DNA from: Noviherbaspirillum saxi | GTDB taxonomy: Bacteria > Pseudomonadota > Gammaproteobacteria > Burkholderiales > Burkholderiaceae_D | DNA length: 64,000 nt | Assembly: GCF_003591035.1 (NCBI RefSeq) | Contig: NZ_QYUO01000002.1 | Span: 806,001-870,000 of the forward strand | Direction of reading: 5' to 3' | Part shown: piece by piece, positions 8,602-18,400 of the stretch | How the letters are laid out: every line of letters starts with the position of its first letter | Numbering within the stretch: position 1 is the first letter of the stretch | Program-made: the position numbers and the translations under genes | The notes under the pieces: model-generated | Database searches by the model: none | What the model was told of the DNA's origin: nothing | Seen by the model: the letters and a program-made list of their open reading frames with translations, nothing else

Positions 8602-10130
8602 ATACAGTGGGAAGTGACTTCGATGTGGGCGCCTTTATCCACATCTCGACTGCCAGCGGCAGTCTTGTTGGTAGAAGGCGTGGTGCTGTCATTGCGTTTA
8701 AGGGCATTCCCTATGCAAAGCCGCCGGTCGGTGCGCTGCGGTGGCGACCGCCTCAGCGCGCTCCGCGGTGGCAGGGTGTACGTCCGGCCCTCGACCTAGG
8801 GCCTGCACCGATCCAAGAGTTGCCTCCGCGATCATCATTGTTGTACCGACTAAACAACGACGATAGCCGTGCGTTGGTGATGAGCGAGGATTGTCTGTAC
8901 CTCAACGTATGGAGTCCGGAACCATCGCCGGGAACCAACTTGCCTGTGCTGGTATGGATACATGGCGGCGCGAATAAAACTGGCCATGGAGGTCAGGATT
9001 TATTCGATGGCAGCCGCCTTGCCGCGCGCGGCATTGTCGTGGTGACAGTCAACATGCGCCTTGGCGCGCTCGGTTTTCTTGCGTTACCCGAACTGGCCGC
9101 GGAAGATTCGAAGGGCGCATCCGGAAACTATGGCGCGCAGGACGTGGTTGCGGCACTGGACTGGGTGCAAGATAACATCGCTTCGTTCGGTGGTGATGTT
9201 ACGCGTGTGACCATTGCCGGCAACTCGGTGGGGGCCGCAACCGTGACCCATCTGATGGCCGCCCCTGCAGCGCGTGGTCTGTTCAGGGCGGCGCTCGGCC
9301 AGAGTTTGTCGGGAATATTCCGCCCAGAGCTTCGGATGGCGACTCAGGCGGAAGCCGCCGAGCGTGGCCGCACTGCGGTGTCTTCACTGGGTCGTTCGAT
9401 CGAGCAGCTTCGTGACTTGCCTGCGACGGCATTCGTGCCCATTGCATCACAAGGCATCATTGTTGACGGGCGCTTGTTGAGCGAAGACACCACCGATGTT
9501 TTCATCGCAGGACGCCAGGCCAGAATTCCGCTGCTTGTGGGTTGGAATGCGGATGAAGGTAGCTTGTATGCTTCCCCCAGTGCCGTGGACGATCTGAAGC
9601 TGGAATTGCATTCCGAGCAGGCACAAAGCATGTTGAAGCAAGTCTATCCCTACGCTTACGACAAGGACGGACACGGAGATCGACGTGCGCTGGTCGGGGA
9701 TCGGCGCTTTGTCTATCCGGTCTGGCGGTGGGCACGTACGCATGCCGAAACCACAGGTTGCCCGACTTGGGTTTACAAATTCGAACATCTGCCTCCCTTG
9801 CCTGACGAGCTTCCGCCCCCGCCGGATGGCGGGGCGGGATACGGGACGTTCCATACTGCGGAGCTGCCGTATGCCTGGGACAACCTCGGAGTCCGGCCGT
9901 GGGCGTGGAGCGATTCCGATCATGTCATGGCGAAAAACCTCGCGGATACTTGGGGAAGATTTGTTGCTACCGGCGACCCCAATGGCAATGGTCTGCCGAA
10001 GTGGGATCAATTCGATTCATCGCATGAACATCACCTAATGGTGTTCGGCACGACAACGAAGCCAGGATTCGCCTCGCGGCGCGAAGCTTTTGACATATTC
10101 GACAGCATGTACTTTCGTACGAAGCAGTGA
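8598..10130 (+). CDS. type B carboxylesterase
   Basis: A 510-residue alpha/beta hydrolase with the type B signature SEDCLYLNVW (97-105), the oxyanion HGG at 122-124, nucleophile Ser210 in AGNSVGAA, Glu321 in NADEGS and His420 in GTFHTAE, so the triad is complete. No signal peptide is visible, so it is probably cytosolic. The start overlaps the amidohydrolase stop (ATGA). Family members hydrolyse carboxylic esters and some carbamates (phenmedipham hydrolase, for example). Supplying the phenol or acid for the adjacent hydroxylase is inference. Confidence 0.9.
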   Translation: MNTVGSDFDVGAFIHISTASGSLVGRRRGAVIAFKGIPYAKPPVGALRWRPPQRAPRWQGVRPALDLGPAPIQELPPRSSLLYRLNNDDSRALVMSEDCLYLNVWSPEPSPGTNLPVLVWIHGGANKTGHGGQDLFDGSRLAARGIVVVTVNMRLGALGFLALPELAAEDSKGASGNYGAQDVVAALDWVQDNIASFGGDVTRVTIAGNSVGAATVTHLMAAPAARGLFRAALGQSLSGIFRPELRMATQAEAAERGRTAVSSLGRSIEQLRDLPATAFVPIASQGIIVDGRLLSEDTTDVFIAGRQARIPLLVGWNADEGSLYASPSAVDDLKLELHSEQAQSMLKQVYPYAYDKDGHGDRRALVGDRRFVYPVWRWARTHAETTGCPTWVYKFEHLPPLPDELPPPPDGGAGYGTFHTAELPYAWDNLGVRPWAWSDSDHVMAKNLADTWGRFVATGDPNGNGLPKWDQFDSSHEHHLMVFGTTTKPGFASRREAFDIFDSMYFRTKQ

Positions 10131-10165
10131 ATGAGAAATAACTAACCGATGAGCAAGAGGAAGGC

Positions 10166-10825
10166 ATGAACACCGATATCACGAACGTTGACAATTTCAT
10201 CTCGTACGAGCAAAGGTCCGTCTTGGACACTTTGCCGTTCGATCCCTACGCGGCAATTATTGGCCCGCGACCAATTGGTTGGATGGGTACGAAGTCGAAA
10301 GATGGTATTGCGAATCTTTCCCCGTACAGTTATTTTAACGCCCTGAACCACCAACCTGCTTTACTTGGTTTTGCAAGTATTGGTTACAAAGACACCATCA
10401 GGAATATCGAGCAAACCGGTGAGTTCACCTGGAACCTGGTTTCGCGTGACATTGCGGCAAAGATGAACCAATCCAGTGTTTCCGTGCCTCCGGAGGTGGA
10501 TGAGTTTAAATTGGTCGGGTTGACTAAAGCCCCCAGCCGAGTAATTGATGCGCCACGGGTTGCGGATTCCCCCGTCAGCCTTGAATGCCGACTTTCGCAA
10601 ATCATCCAGCTCAAGGATTCGCAAGGCAAGGAGGTGGACACTTGGTTCGTCTATGGCGAGGTCGTGTACGTCCACATTCGCAAGGACTTAGTGGTCGACG
10701 GGATTTATGACACGGTCAAGGGACGCCCCATACTCCGCGGCGGTGGCATGTCCGACTTTTTCGAGATCATCGAAGCCAGCCGGTTCGCAATGTCGAAACC
10801 GGAAGACTACATGCACAAGAGATAA
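10166..10825 (+). CDS. flavin reductase-like domain protein
   Basis: A 219-residue FMN-binding split-barrel protein of the DIM6/NTAB type, with an N-terminal IGPRPIGWMGTKSKDG segment and SPYSYFN shortly after, where FMN binds. Relatives reduce flavin with NAD(P)H for a partner monooxygenase, but many in catabolic operons have no known partner. The TfdB-like enzyme here carries its own FAD and NAD(P)H chemistry and should not need one. It is the last gene of the operon, 35 bp after the esterase, with AGGAAGG before the ATG. Confidence 0.85.
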   Translation: MNTDITNVDNFISYEQRSVLDTLPFDPYAAIIGPRPIGWMGTKSKDGIANLSPYSYFNALNHQPALLGFASIGYKDTIRNIEQTGEFTWNLVSRDIAAKMNQSSVSVPPEVDEFKLVGLTKAPSRVIDAPRVADSPVSLECRLSQIIQLKDSQGKEVDTWFVYGEVVYVHIRKDLVVDGIYDTVKGRPILRGGGMSDFFEIIEASRFAMSKPEDYMHKR

Positions 10826-10969
10826 GAGAAGTGGCATCCGGGAAGGTTCAGTCAGGAAGGGTCGCTTTCGGAGGCAGGCTATTGGCCATCGTCTTTGAAT
10901 CGAGTGTTGTAGAACATACCACGCACTGGCGCTTGATCGACAACAGGTGAAATAGCACCGCCGCATTTT

Positions 10970-11212
10970 CTAGTAGCCTCCAACAGGTCGCCGCGAAAAC
11001 CGAGTGCGGACTTTGATATTGCGAATCTCAGGATGCCCCGGTTGCAGCGACCGGCAGTGACGAATGAATTGCAGTCGCTCTAGATGCTCGGCTTGGTAGT
11101 CCCGATACCCACTGCTATTTCTGTCCGGCTCTGCAAGCACGCCAGATTTTTCGAATGACCTGATCGTTTCAATATCACAACCTGTCTTCTTTGCAAGTTC
11201 GCCGACGTGCAT
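10970..11212 (-). pseudogene. truncated MerR-family regulator (CadR/PbrR type)
   Basis: The 80-residue product starts MHVGELAKKTGC, six bases after TTGGAG, and carries the full winged-helix DNA-binding region (IETIRSFEKSGVL, SGYRDYQAEHLERLQFIRHCRSL). After residue about 58 it should continue into the long dimerisation helix and the metal-binding cysteines (near 77, 112 and 119 in CadR/PbrR). Instead it drifts and stops, with no clear continuation in other frames. It faces a CDF transporter whose promoter keeps an intact MerR-type operator. It is therefore either a dead regulator or a metal-blind stub that could still touch DNA. Confidence 0.72.
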
Positions 11213-11232
11213 CGCCATCTCCAAAAAAGTGC

Positions 11233-11263
11233 TTGACCCTGTAGCGACTACGGGGTTTTTAAT
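11233..11263 (+). promoter_or_regulatory. MerR-type promoter/operator of the CDF transporter gene
   Basis: TTGACC (-35) and TTTAAT (-10) are separated by a 19-bp spacer that holds the dyad ACCCTGTAG-CGA-CTACGGGGT. This is the hallmark arrangement of PbrR/CadR promoters, where an over-long spacer is corrected by the metal-bound regulator. The shape is seen directly; the regulator assignment rests on family knowledge. Confidence 0.8.
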
Positions 11264-11288
11264 TGCGCTATACATAAAGGAGTTTGAC

Positions 11289-11960
11289 ATGGCTGCTTGT
11301 TGTTCTGGAGGCTGTTCCTCTACCAAACCACCCGTGGACAAGACGTACCGGCGCATTCTTTGGATAGCGCTGGTCGTCAACGCGGGTATGTTCGGCATCG
11401 AACTGTTCAGCGGCTGGGCTGCCGGTTCGGTATCTCTGTTAGCTGATGCAGTCGACTTTTTTGGCGATGCTGCAAACTACGCCGTGTCCCTATTCGTTTT
11501 GGGGCTGGCGCCGATTTGGCGGTCCCGGACAGCGCTTATTAAAGGCCTGACAATGGGCGGCTATGGGCTTTTCATTCTCGGTGCGGCAGGCTGGAATTTG
11601 GCTTCTGGAACAGTGCCTGAGCATGTCACCATGGGTAAGATCGGCGTTCTTGCGCTATTGGCAAATTTGTTGGTCGCGGCGCTCTTGTTCGCCTACCGCA
11701 ATGGCGATTCCAATATGCGCTCAGTTTGGCTATGTACCCGAAATGACGCCATCGGAAACGTTGCAGTGATGTTGGCAGCAGTTGGTGTCCTCGGTACTGG
11801 TTCCGGCTGGCCGGATATTGTCGTAGCCTGCATCATGGGACTTCTCGGTTTGAGCGCCGCACGTACAGTCATTAAACAAGCGCGTAAAGAAATGAAAACG
11901 GCGGCGGCCCCTGTGGGTGCTCAGCCACGAACTGCCACCATCGAACTCAAACGTCGTTGA
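11289..11960 (+). CDS. CDF-family cation efflux transporter
   Basis: A 223-residue membrane protein with about six transmembrane segments. It starts MAACCSGGCSS, a cysteine-rich cytosolic tip that may bind metal. The first transport-site helix reads LLADAVDFFGDAANY and the second CTRNDAIGNVAVM, which provide the acidic residues of cation diffusion facilitators. Such proteins export Zn, Cd, Co or Pb from the cytosol by proton antiport. The start after AAAGGAG is preferred to an in-frame upstream one, which would lie inside the operator. The C-terminal cytosolic domain is short. The flanking regulator and the czc operon point to Cd, Zn or Pb. Confidence 0.87.
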   Translation: MAACCSGGCSSTKPPVDKTYRRILWIALVVNAGMFGIELFSGWAAGSVSLLADAVDFFGDAANYAVSLFVLGLAPIWRSRTALIKGLTMGGYGLFILGAAGWNLASGTVPEHVTMGKIGVLALLANLLVAALLFAYRNGDSNMRSVWLCTRNDAIGNVAVMLAAVGVLGTGSGWPDIVVACIMGLLGLSAARTVIKQARKEMKTAAAPVGAQPRTATIELKRR

Positions 11961-11963
11961 AAT

Positions 11964-12095
11964 ATGAGGCCTGACCTGAGCGCAGCATTTGATTCTGAAA
12001 TGGCAGCGGCTCGGCATCGGTACGAAAAAGGGCAGTTCGACCACGCCTGCAAACAGCTGCCGATTGACCCTGCGATTCGCAATTTAGTTGACTGA
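11964..12095 (+). pseudogene. DUF3703 gene remnant (first 43 codons)
   Basis: A 43-residue frame starting MRPDLSAAFDSEMAAARHRY. This matches the amino end, as I recall it, of DUF3703 proteins that accompany czc and CDF genes and are normally around 120 residues. The reading diverges after about residue 32 and stops, so the gene appears truncated by deletion or frameshift. It begins 4 bp after the CDF stop. Confidence is limited by the short match. Confidence 0.5.
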
Positions 12096-12170
12096 TTACT
12101 CATCCTAATGACTGTTGCTATTGATTTCTTGACCTCCAAAAAGAAAGAAATCAGTGCTAATATCGGGCCC

Positions 12171-12518
12171 GTGAAAAAACTGATTCTTATTCTCCTGCTA
12201 ACTGTTCTGCCGCTCCAGTATTCCTGGGCAGCGGCAGCTGCGTATTGCGAGCATGAACAAGAGCAGCAAACCTCACACTTCGGTCATCATACTCATCAGC
12301 ATCAAGCTGAAAATGATGAGTCGAGTGACCCGAGCAAAAGCAAACAAGTCCATAGCGACTGCGGTGTTTGCCAATTTTCTGGTCAGGCTTCATTTCTGAC
12401 CACATTCCCTGCGGCTGTTCCGCCCAATGATGTCGTGCATAGTGTGCGACTACCTGATTACTACTCATCCCACATTCCAGATGGCCCTCAAAAGCCAGAC
12501 TGGCGTCTTGTCGCCTAA
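12171..12518 (+). CDS. czcI: CzcI-like periplasmic metal-resistance protein
   Basis: A 115-residue secreted protein. The GTG start is preferred because it opens directly into a signal peptide (VKKLILILLLTVLPLQYSWA); an in-frame ATG further upstream would put 21 extra polar residues before it. The mature part has a His-rich stretch (HFGHHTHQHQ) and a CGVCQF motif. This is the layout of CzcI, which precedes czcCBA and influences its expression. The exact role of CzcI in the periplasm is not settled. Confidence 0.78.
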   Translation: MKKLILILLLTVLPLQYSWAAAAAYCEHEQEQQTSHFGHHTHQHQAENDESSDPSKSKQVHSDCGVCQFSGQASFLTTFPAAVPPNDVVHSVRLPDYYSSHIPDGPQKPDWRLVA

Positions 12519-12521
12519 CGC

Positions 12522-12575
12522 GACGAGACGAACTACCGCGCCTATCAAAACGTAAAACCGAGGTGACGTCTCGTC
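12522..12575. promoter_or_regulatory. inverted repeat between czcI and czcC
   Basis: GACGAGACG and CGTCTCGTC are perfect arms 36 bp apart, and the second arm also forms TGACG-TCT-CGTCA. It could be an operator or an RNA hairpin adjusting czcC expression. No function can be proved from sequence. Confidence 0.35.
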
Positions 12576-12605
12576 AAATTCTTTCCCATTTGTCAGGAGA
12601 ATTTG

Positions 12606-13898
12606 ATGTATCGGTATCTCTTGCCGCTAAGTCTTGCGGCATTCAGTTTGCCAGGGAGTGCGCAAATCCCGCCTGTCGGAGTCAGTCACACCTACATTGC
12701 CACGCAGGCTAATGCCGCCCGCGTAGCAGAACCGGCTGCACCGCTCACGCTTCAGGCCGCCATTACCTTGGCTATGCAATCCAATCCGGACCTATCTGCC
12801 GTGCAATATGAGCTGCAGGCAGTTGAGGCCACCTTATTGCAAGCCAATGTGCTTCCAAATCCGTCGCTTGAAATCGGTATCGAGGACAGGCGCCGCGAAA
12901 CCCGCGAGTCGACGCTGCAGGTCAGCCAGTCCATTGAACTGGGCGGGAAACGCTTTGCACGTGTGCGTGCTGCAGAAAGCAGCCTTTCGGCCGCGGTGGC
13001 CGATTTAAACGCCAAGAAGGCGGAGGTCCGTGCCACTGTCATTACAGCATTCTTTGATGCTCTCGCCGCACAAGAACGGGTACGCCTTGCCGAAGAGGCT
13101 GGCGAGCTTGCTCAGCGGGCGACGAACGTTGCCAACAAACGCGTGGCAGCTGGCAAAGTGTCTCCCGTAGAAGAAACGAAAGCACGTGTTGCTGAATCTA
13201 GCGTTCGCCTAGAACTTGCTCAAGCCAGAAGCGAGCTAAATTCAGCACGCAAACGGCTCAGCGCGACATGGGGCAACCTCTTGCCCCGGTTCGAGAAAGC
13301 TGAAGGTCAGCTCAACGTTTTACCCGAGTTACCCGGGATGGACGGCATCTCACAACGATTGACGACTTCACCTACGTTGACCCGGGCACGACATGAAGTC
13401 GACCGTCGACAGGCATTGGCACAGGTGGAGCGCAGCCGCCGCATCCCTGATATGGCGGTTACGCTGGGTGTCAAGCGCTCGGAAGAGCCCGGCCGTAATC
13501 AAGCAGTGGTCGGACTATCTATTCCGCTACCTTTATTTGACAGCAACCGTGGAAACGTCCTGGAATCGTTACGCCGTGTTGACAAGGCACGTGACGAACT
13601 GTCCGCAACCGAGATTCGCGTGGATGGCGAGCTCGCACAGGCTTATGAAAAGTTGAGTGTCTCGCGCCAGGAGGCTGAATCACTGCAGAAAGAGATCGTT
13701 CCGGGCGCGCAAAGCGCCTATGACGCTGCCTCGAAGGGATTCGAGTTCGGGAAATTCGGCTTCCTGGATGTGCTTGATGCACAACGCACGCTGCTGCAAG
13801 CGAAGTCCCAATACCTGCGAGCGCTGTCAGAGGCGCATCGCGCTGCCGCGGATATCGACCGCATTCTCGGGGAAGCTACGCCCGCGACCAAGCAATAA
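12606..13898 (+). CDS. czcC: CzcC-like outer-membrane efflux protein
   Basis: A 430-residue TolC-family protein with a signal peptide (MYRYLLPLSLAAFSLPGSAQ) and two repeated outer-membrane efflux domains rich in coiled coil (about 50-235 and 255-425). It is the outer-membrane channel of the tripartite Czc pump and should trimerise and dock with CzcB. The ATG follows CAGGAGA; a TTG codon just before it is not needed. The czcB gene begins 9 bp after the stop. Length and position match czcC of Cupriavidus. Confidence 0.9.
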   Translation: MYRYLLPLSLAAFSLPGSAQIPPVGVSHTYIATQANAARVAEPAAPLTLQAAITLAMQSNPDLSAVQYELQAVEATLLQANVLPNPSLEIGIEDRRRETRESTLQVSQSIELGGKRFARVRAAESSLSAAVADLNAKKAEVRATVITAFFDALAAQERVRLAEEAGELAQRATNVANKRVAAGKVSPVEETKARVAESSVRLELAQARSELNSARKRLSATWGNLLPRFEKAEGQLNVLPELPGMDGISQRLTTSPTLTRARHEVDRRQALAQVERSRRIPDMAVTLGVKRSEEPGRNQAVVGLSIPLPLFDSNRGNVLESLRRVDKARDELSATEIRVDGELAQAYEKLSVSRQEAESLQKEIVPGAQSAYDAASKGFEFGKFGFLDVLDAQRTLLQAKSQYLRALSEAHRAAADIDRILGEATPATKQ

Positions 13899-13907
13899 GA
13901 GCAGACC

Positions 13908-15455
13908 ATGAAAAATCTTACGAAGAAACAGCTATTTTCAATTCTCGCCATCGTCATGATTGGTGTCTTGCTGGGCGTTCTCATCATGACGATGAACAAG
14001 CCCAAGCCGGCAGGTGATGAACATGGCCACGGTGGGCATGGCGGACATGCTGACCACACCGAAGAGAAAGGTGGGCATGGGCATGATGATGAACATGGCC
14101 ACGAAGAAGGTCAGGCAAAAGGTCCTCACGGCGGTAAATTGTTCACCGAAGGCGACTTCGGCCTTGAGATCTTGATGGCCGAAGAAGGCGGCGAGCCACG
14201 CTTCCACGTCTACATGTACGAGAAAGAAAAGCCGCTTCCGCCAAACTCGGCAAAGGTTTCCATCACCCTGACGCGCCCGGACGGCGAAAAACAGGAACTC
14301 GCGTTCGTGCCTGAAAAGGATTACCTGAAGAGCAGCGCGCCGGTTGCAGAGCCTCACGTATTCGAAGCCACGGTTGCAGCGCAAACAGCCAACGAGCCAT
14401 ACCTCTTCACGTTCGAGGAGATGGAGGGGACCGTCGCAATAAACGACGAGCAGTCCAAGGCTGCAGGCGTTACCGTCAATACCGCGGGTCCGGCAAGGAT
14501 TAACAGCTCGCTCACATTGCCAGGGGAAATCCGCTACAACGAGGACCGTACAGCGCATGTCGTGCCCCGGATGGCTGGTGTTGTTGAGAGCGTCAAGGTC
14601 AATCTTGGGCAAAAGGTAAAAAAAGGCGAGGTCTTGGCCGTTCTCGCCAGTTCTGGACTTTCGGAGCAGCGCAGCGAGCTGTTGGCCGCACAAAAGCGCC
14701 TGGCATTGGCCAAAACGACTTACGAACGGGAAAAGAAGCTGTGGCAGGAAAAAATCTCGGCAGAACAGGACTACCTTCAGGCAGAGCAAGCGATGCACGA
14801 AGCCGAAATCGCTGTTCGCAATGTGCAGCAGAAGCTGAACGCACTGGGTGCCAGCGCATCCAGCCGCGGCGCACTGAATGCCTATGAAATCCGTGCGCCA
14901 TTCGACGGCATGATCATGGAAAAGCACATCTCGCTAGGCGAGGCCATCAAGGAAGACGCAGACATTTTTACCATCTCGGATTTGTCGACGGTGTGGGCTG
15001 AAGTTGCTGTGCCAGCGAAAGACTTGAATGCGGTTCGCGTTGGCGAAAAAGTCACCGTCAAGGCGACCGCATTCGATGCGAAGGCACCCGGGACAATCTC
15101 CTTTGTTGGCTCTTTGCTCGGCGAGCAAACCCGTACTGCCAAAGCCCGGGTTTCACTACCTAATCCGGACATGTCCTGGCGCCCGGGGCTGTTTGTAAAT
15201 GTCGCAATCGTGTCGAATCAGGCCGAAGTTCCAGTCGCAGTAACCACTGACGCCATTCAAACCGTCAATGACAAGCCGACTATCTTTGTTCGCGTTCCCG
15301 GCGGTTTCCTTCCACAGCAGGTCACACTCGGTCGGTCCGACGGCAAGCTTGTCGAAGTGGTCAAGGGACTGAAGACCGGCAGCAAATACGCAGGTGCCGG
15401 CAGTTTCATCGTCAAGTCGGAGCAGGGTAAAGCCAGCGCCGAACATACCCATTGA
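13908..15455 (+). CDS. czcB: CzcB-like RND periplasmic adaptor with His-rich N-terminus
   Basis: A 515-residue membrane-fusion protein. One N-terminal membrane helix (about 10-28) is followed by a strikingly His/Gly/Asp-rich segment (about 36-72, repeats such as GHGGHGGHADH and HGHDDEHGHEE), then an added domain with HGGKLF, a lipoyl/hairpin region and beta barrels. It links the inner-membrane pump to the outer-membrane channel and probably collects metal in the periplasm. The His-rich part fits Zn, Cd or Co binding. It lies between czcC and czcA in one operon. Confidence 0.92.
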   Translation: MKNLTKKQLFSILAIVMIGVLLGVLIMTMNKPKPAGDEHGHGGHGGHADHTEEKGGHGHDDEHGHEEGQAKGPHGGKLFTEGDFGLEILMAEEGGEPRFHVYMYEKEKPLPPNSAKVSITLTRPDGEKQELAFVPEKDYLKSSAPVAEPHVFEATVAAQTANEPYLFTFEEMEGTVAINDEQSKAAGVTVNTAGPARINSSLTLPGEIRYNEDRTAHVVPRMAGVVESVKVNLGQKVKKGEVLAVLASSGLSEQRSELLAAQKRLALAKTTYEREKKLWQEKISAEQDYLQAEQAMHEAEIAVRNVQQKLNALGASASSRGALNAYEIRAPFDGMIMEKHISLGEAIKEDADIFTISDLSTVWAEVAVPAKDLNAVRVGEKVTVKATAFDAKAPGTISFVGSLLGEQTRTAKARVSLPNPDMSWRPGLFVNVAIVSNQAEVPVAVTTDAIQTVNDKPTIFVRVPGGFLPQQVTLGRSDGKLVEVVKGLKTGSKYAGAGSFIVKSEQGKASAEHTH

Positions 15456-15473
15456 TGCGAAAAGGATACTCCT

Positions 15474-18400
15474 ATGTTTGAACGCATCATACGTTTTGCC
15501 ATCGAGCAGCGATGGCTGGTTATGCTAGCCGTATTTGGGATGGCAGCCATCGGTATCTTCAGTTACCAGAAGCTGCCAATCGATGCGGTTCCTGATATCA
15601 CCAACGTCCAGGTCCAAATCAATACGTCTGCACCAGGATATTCGCCTCTGGAGACGGAGCAGCGGATTACCTTTCCTCTAGAAACGGTAATGTCTGGTTT
15701 GCCCAATCTGGAACAAACCCGGTCGTTGTCGCGGTATGGCCTGTCGCAAATTACAGTCATCTTCAAGGACGGTACCGACATCTACTTTGCCCGACAACTG
15801 GTCAATGAACGACTGCAGGAAGCCAAGGAGCGGCTGCCGGCAGGTGTGACGCCTGCCATGGGACCGATTTCCACAGGACTGGGGGAAATTTACTTGTGGA
15901 CGGTCGAGACCAGGGAAGGTGCGAAAAAGCCAGGCGGCACACCCTACACACCGATGGACCTGCGCGAAATCCAGGACTGGATTATCAAGCCGCAGCTCCG
16001 CAACGTCCCGGGCGTCACCGAAATCAACTCCATCGGTGGCTTTGAAAAGGAATATCAGGTCGCACCGGTTCCAGAACGACTGGCATCCTATGGTCTGACG
16101 CTCCAGGATGTCGTCAACGCGCTTGATCGTAACAACGGCAATGCCGGTGCCGGCTATATCGAAAAGCGTGGCGAACAGCTCCTGATTCGTGCCCCGGGCC
16201 AGGTGCAGTCCATCGAGGATATCAGCAACATCATTTTGGGCAACGTCCGGGGTGTGCCTATTCGGATGCGTGATATCGGCGCGGTCGAGATTGGCCGTGA
16301 GCTGCGCACCGGCGCTGCCACCGAAAACGGACGAGAAGTCGTGCTCGGTACAGTGTTCATGCTGATTGGGCAGAACAGCCGCACCGTTTCGCAGGCCGTC
16401 GACAAGAAAATGGAGGAAATCAACCGCACGCTTCCAGAAGGTGTGGTCGCAGTTACCGTCTACGACCGCACTGTTCTGGTCGATAAAGCCATCAATACGG
16501 TAAAGAAGAACCTTATTGAGGGCGCGGTACTGGTTATTGCGATTCTGTTCCTCTTCCTTGGGAATATCCGTGCGGCCATCATCACCGCGATGGTTATTCC
16601 ACTGTCAATGCTCTTCACCTTCAGTGGCATGGTGTCGAACAAAGTCAGTGCGAACCTCCTGAGTCTCGGTGCGCTGGACTTTGGCATCATCATTGACGGC
16701 GCTGTCGTGATTGTGGAGAACTGCGTCCGCCGGCTTGCGCATGCGCAGGCGCACCATGGACGACCGCTAACCAGAGCGGAACGATTCCATGAAGTGTTTG
16801 CCGCTTCGCGGGAAGCTCGCCGCCCGCTGCTGTACGGCCAGCTCATCATCATGGTTGTGTACCTGCCGATTTTTGCACTGACCGGTGTGGAAGGTCGGAT
16901 GTTCCATCCGATGGCCCTGACGGTGGTGATTGCTCTGCTTGGCGCGATGATTCTGTCAATCACGTTCATCCCGGCAGCCGTTGCGCTTTTCATTGGCAAC
17001 AAGGTCGCCGAGAAGGAAAACGTCGTGATGCAAGGGGCAAAACGTCTGTACGCTCCGGTGCTGGACTTCGTGATGGCAAACAAGCCGGTCGTGCTCACGT
17101 TTGCGGCAGTCATGGTTATCCTGTCGGGGTTGCTGGCAACTCGTATGGGAACTGAATTCGTGCCCAGCCTGAACGAGGGCGACTTTGCCATTCAGGCGTT
17201 GCGAATCCCAGGCACCAGCTTGTCGCAGTCAGTGTCGATGCAGCAGCAACTTGAACGGATGCTGAAGCAGAAGCATCCGGAAATCGACCGTATCTTCGCT
17301 CGTACAGGGACTGCTGAAATTGCCTCCGACCCGATGCCGCCCAACATCTCGGATGGGTACATCATGCTGAAGCCCCAAGACCAGTGGCCCAAACCGAGGA
17401 AGACACGCGACGAGCTGTTGGCAGCGGTACAGCAAACCATTTCAAAGATACCGGGTAGCAACTACGAGTTTTCACAGCCCATTCAGCTTCGTTTCAATGA
17501 GCTGATTTCTGGCGTGCGAAGCGACGTGGCGGTCAAGCTGTTCGGTGACGACATGGACGTGCTCAATGATACGGCAGCCAGGATTTCGGCCACCTTGAGT
17601 CGCGTGTCGGGAGCGGCCGAGGTAAAGGTCGAGCAGACCACTGGCCTGCCCATGTTGACTATTAATATCGACCGGGAGAAAGCGTCACGGTATGGCTTGA
17701 ATGTCGGCGACGTGCAGGACATGGTGGCAACCGCCATTGGTGGCAAGGAAGCCGGCACCCTGTTTCAAGGCGACCGTCGCTTTGACATCATTGTCCGCCT
17801 TCCGGAAAACGTCCGTAACGACCTTGAAGCGATGAAACGGCTGCCGATTTCGCTGCCCCGGGCCGAAAACGGCAATGGACGACCAACGTTCATTCCCCTT
17901 GGCGAGGTAGCCAGCCTGGAGCTCGCGCCCGGTCCCAACCAAATCAGCCGGGAGGATGGCAAGCGGCGTATCGTGATTAGCGCAAACGTACGCGGTCGTG
18001 ATATCGGCTCTTTCGTTTCTGAAGCGGAAAGTGCGATTCGTGAGCAAGTCAAAATACCCGCCGGTTACTGGACTACCTGGGGCGGCCAGTTCGAGCAGCT
18101 ACAGTCTGCCGCTCAACGATTGCAAATTGTCGTGCCATTGGCGTTGCTGTTGGTATTCACGTTGCTGTTTGCCATGTTCGGCAATCTTAAGGACGGCTTG
18201 CTCGTCTTTAGCGGCATTCCATTCGCACTGACTGGGGGTGTTGTCGCACTCTGGATGCGAGGAATTCCAATGTCCATTTCGGCTGCGGTCGGTTTCATTG
18301 CGCTGTCCGGCGTTGCGGTGCTGAATGGCTTGGTGATGATTTCCTTCATCCGCACGTTGCGTGAAGAAGGTCGCTCCCTGGATGAGGCAGTCCGTGAAGG

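Noticed and set aside
12129..12163. TTGACC and TAATAT upstream of czcI as a promoter
   Set aside because: The spacer is 23 bp, too long for sigma70, with no dyad that would suggest MerR-type control.
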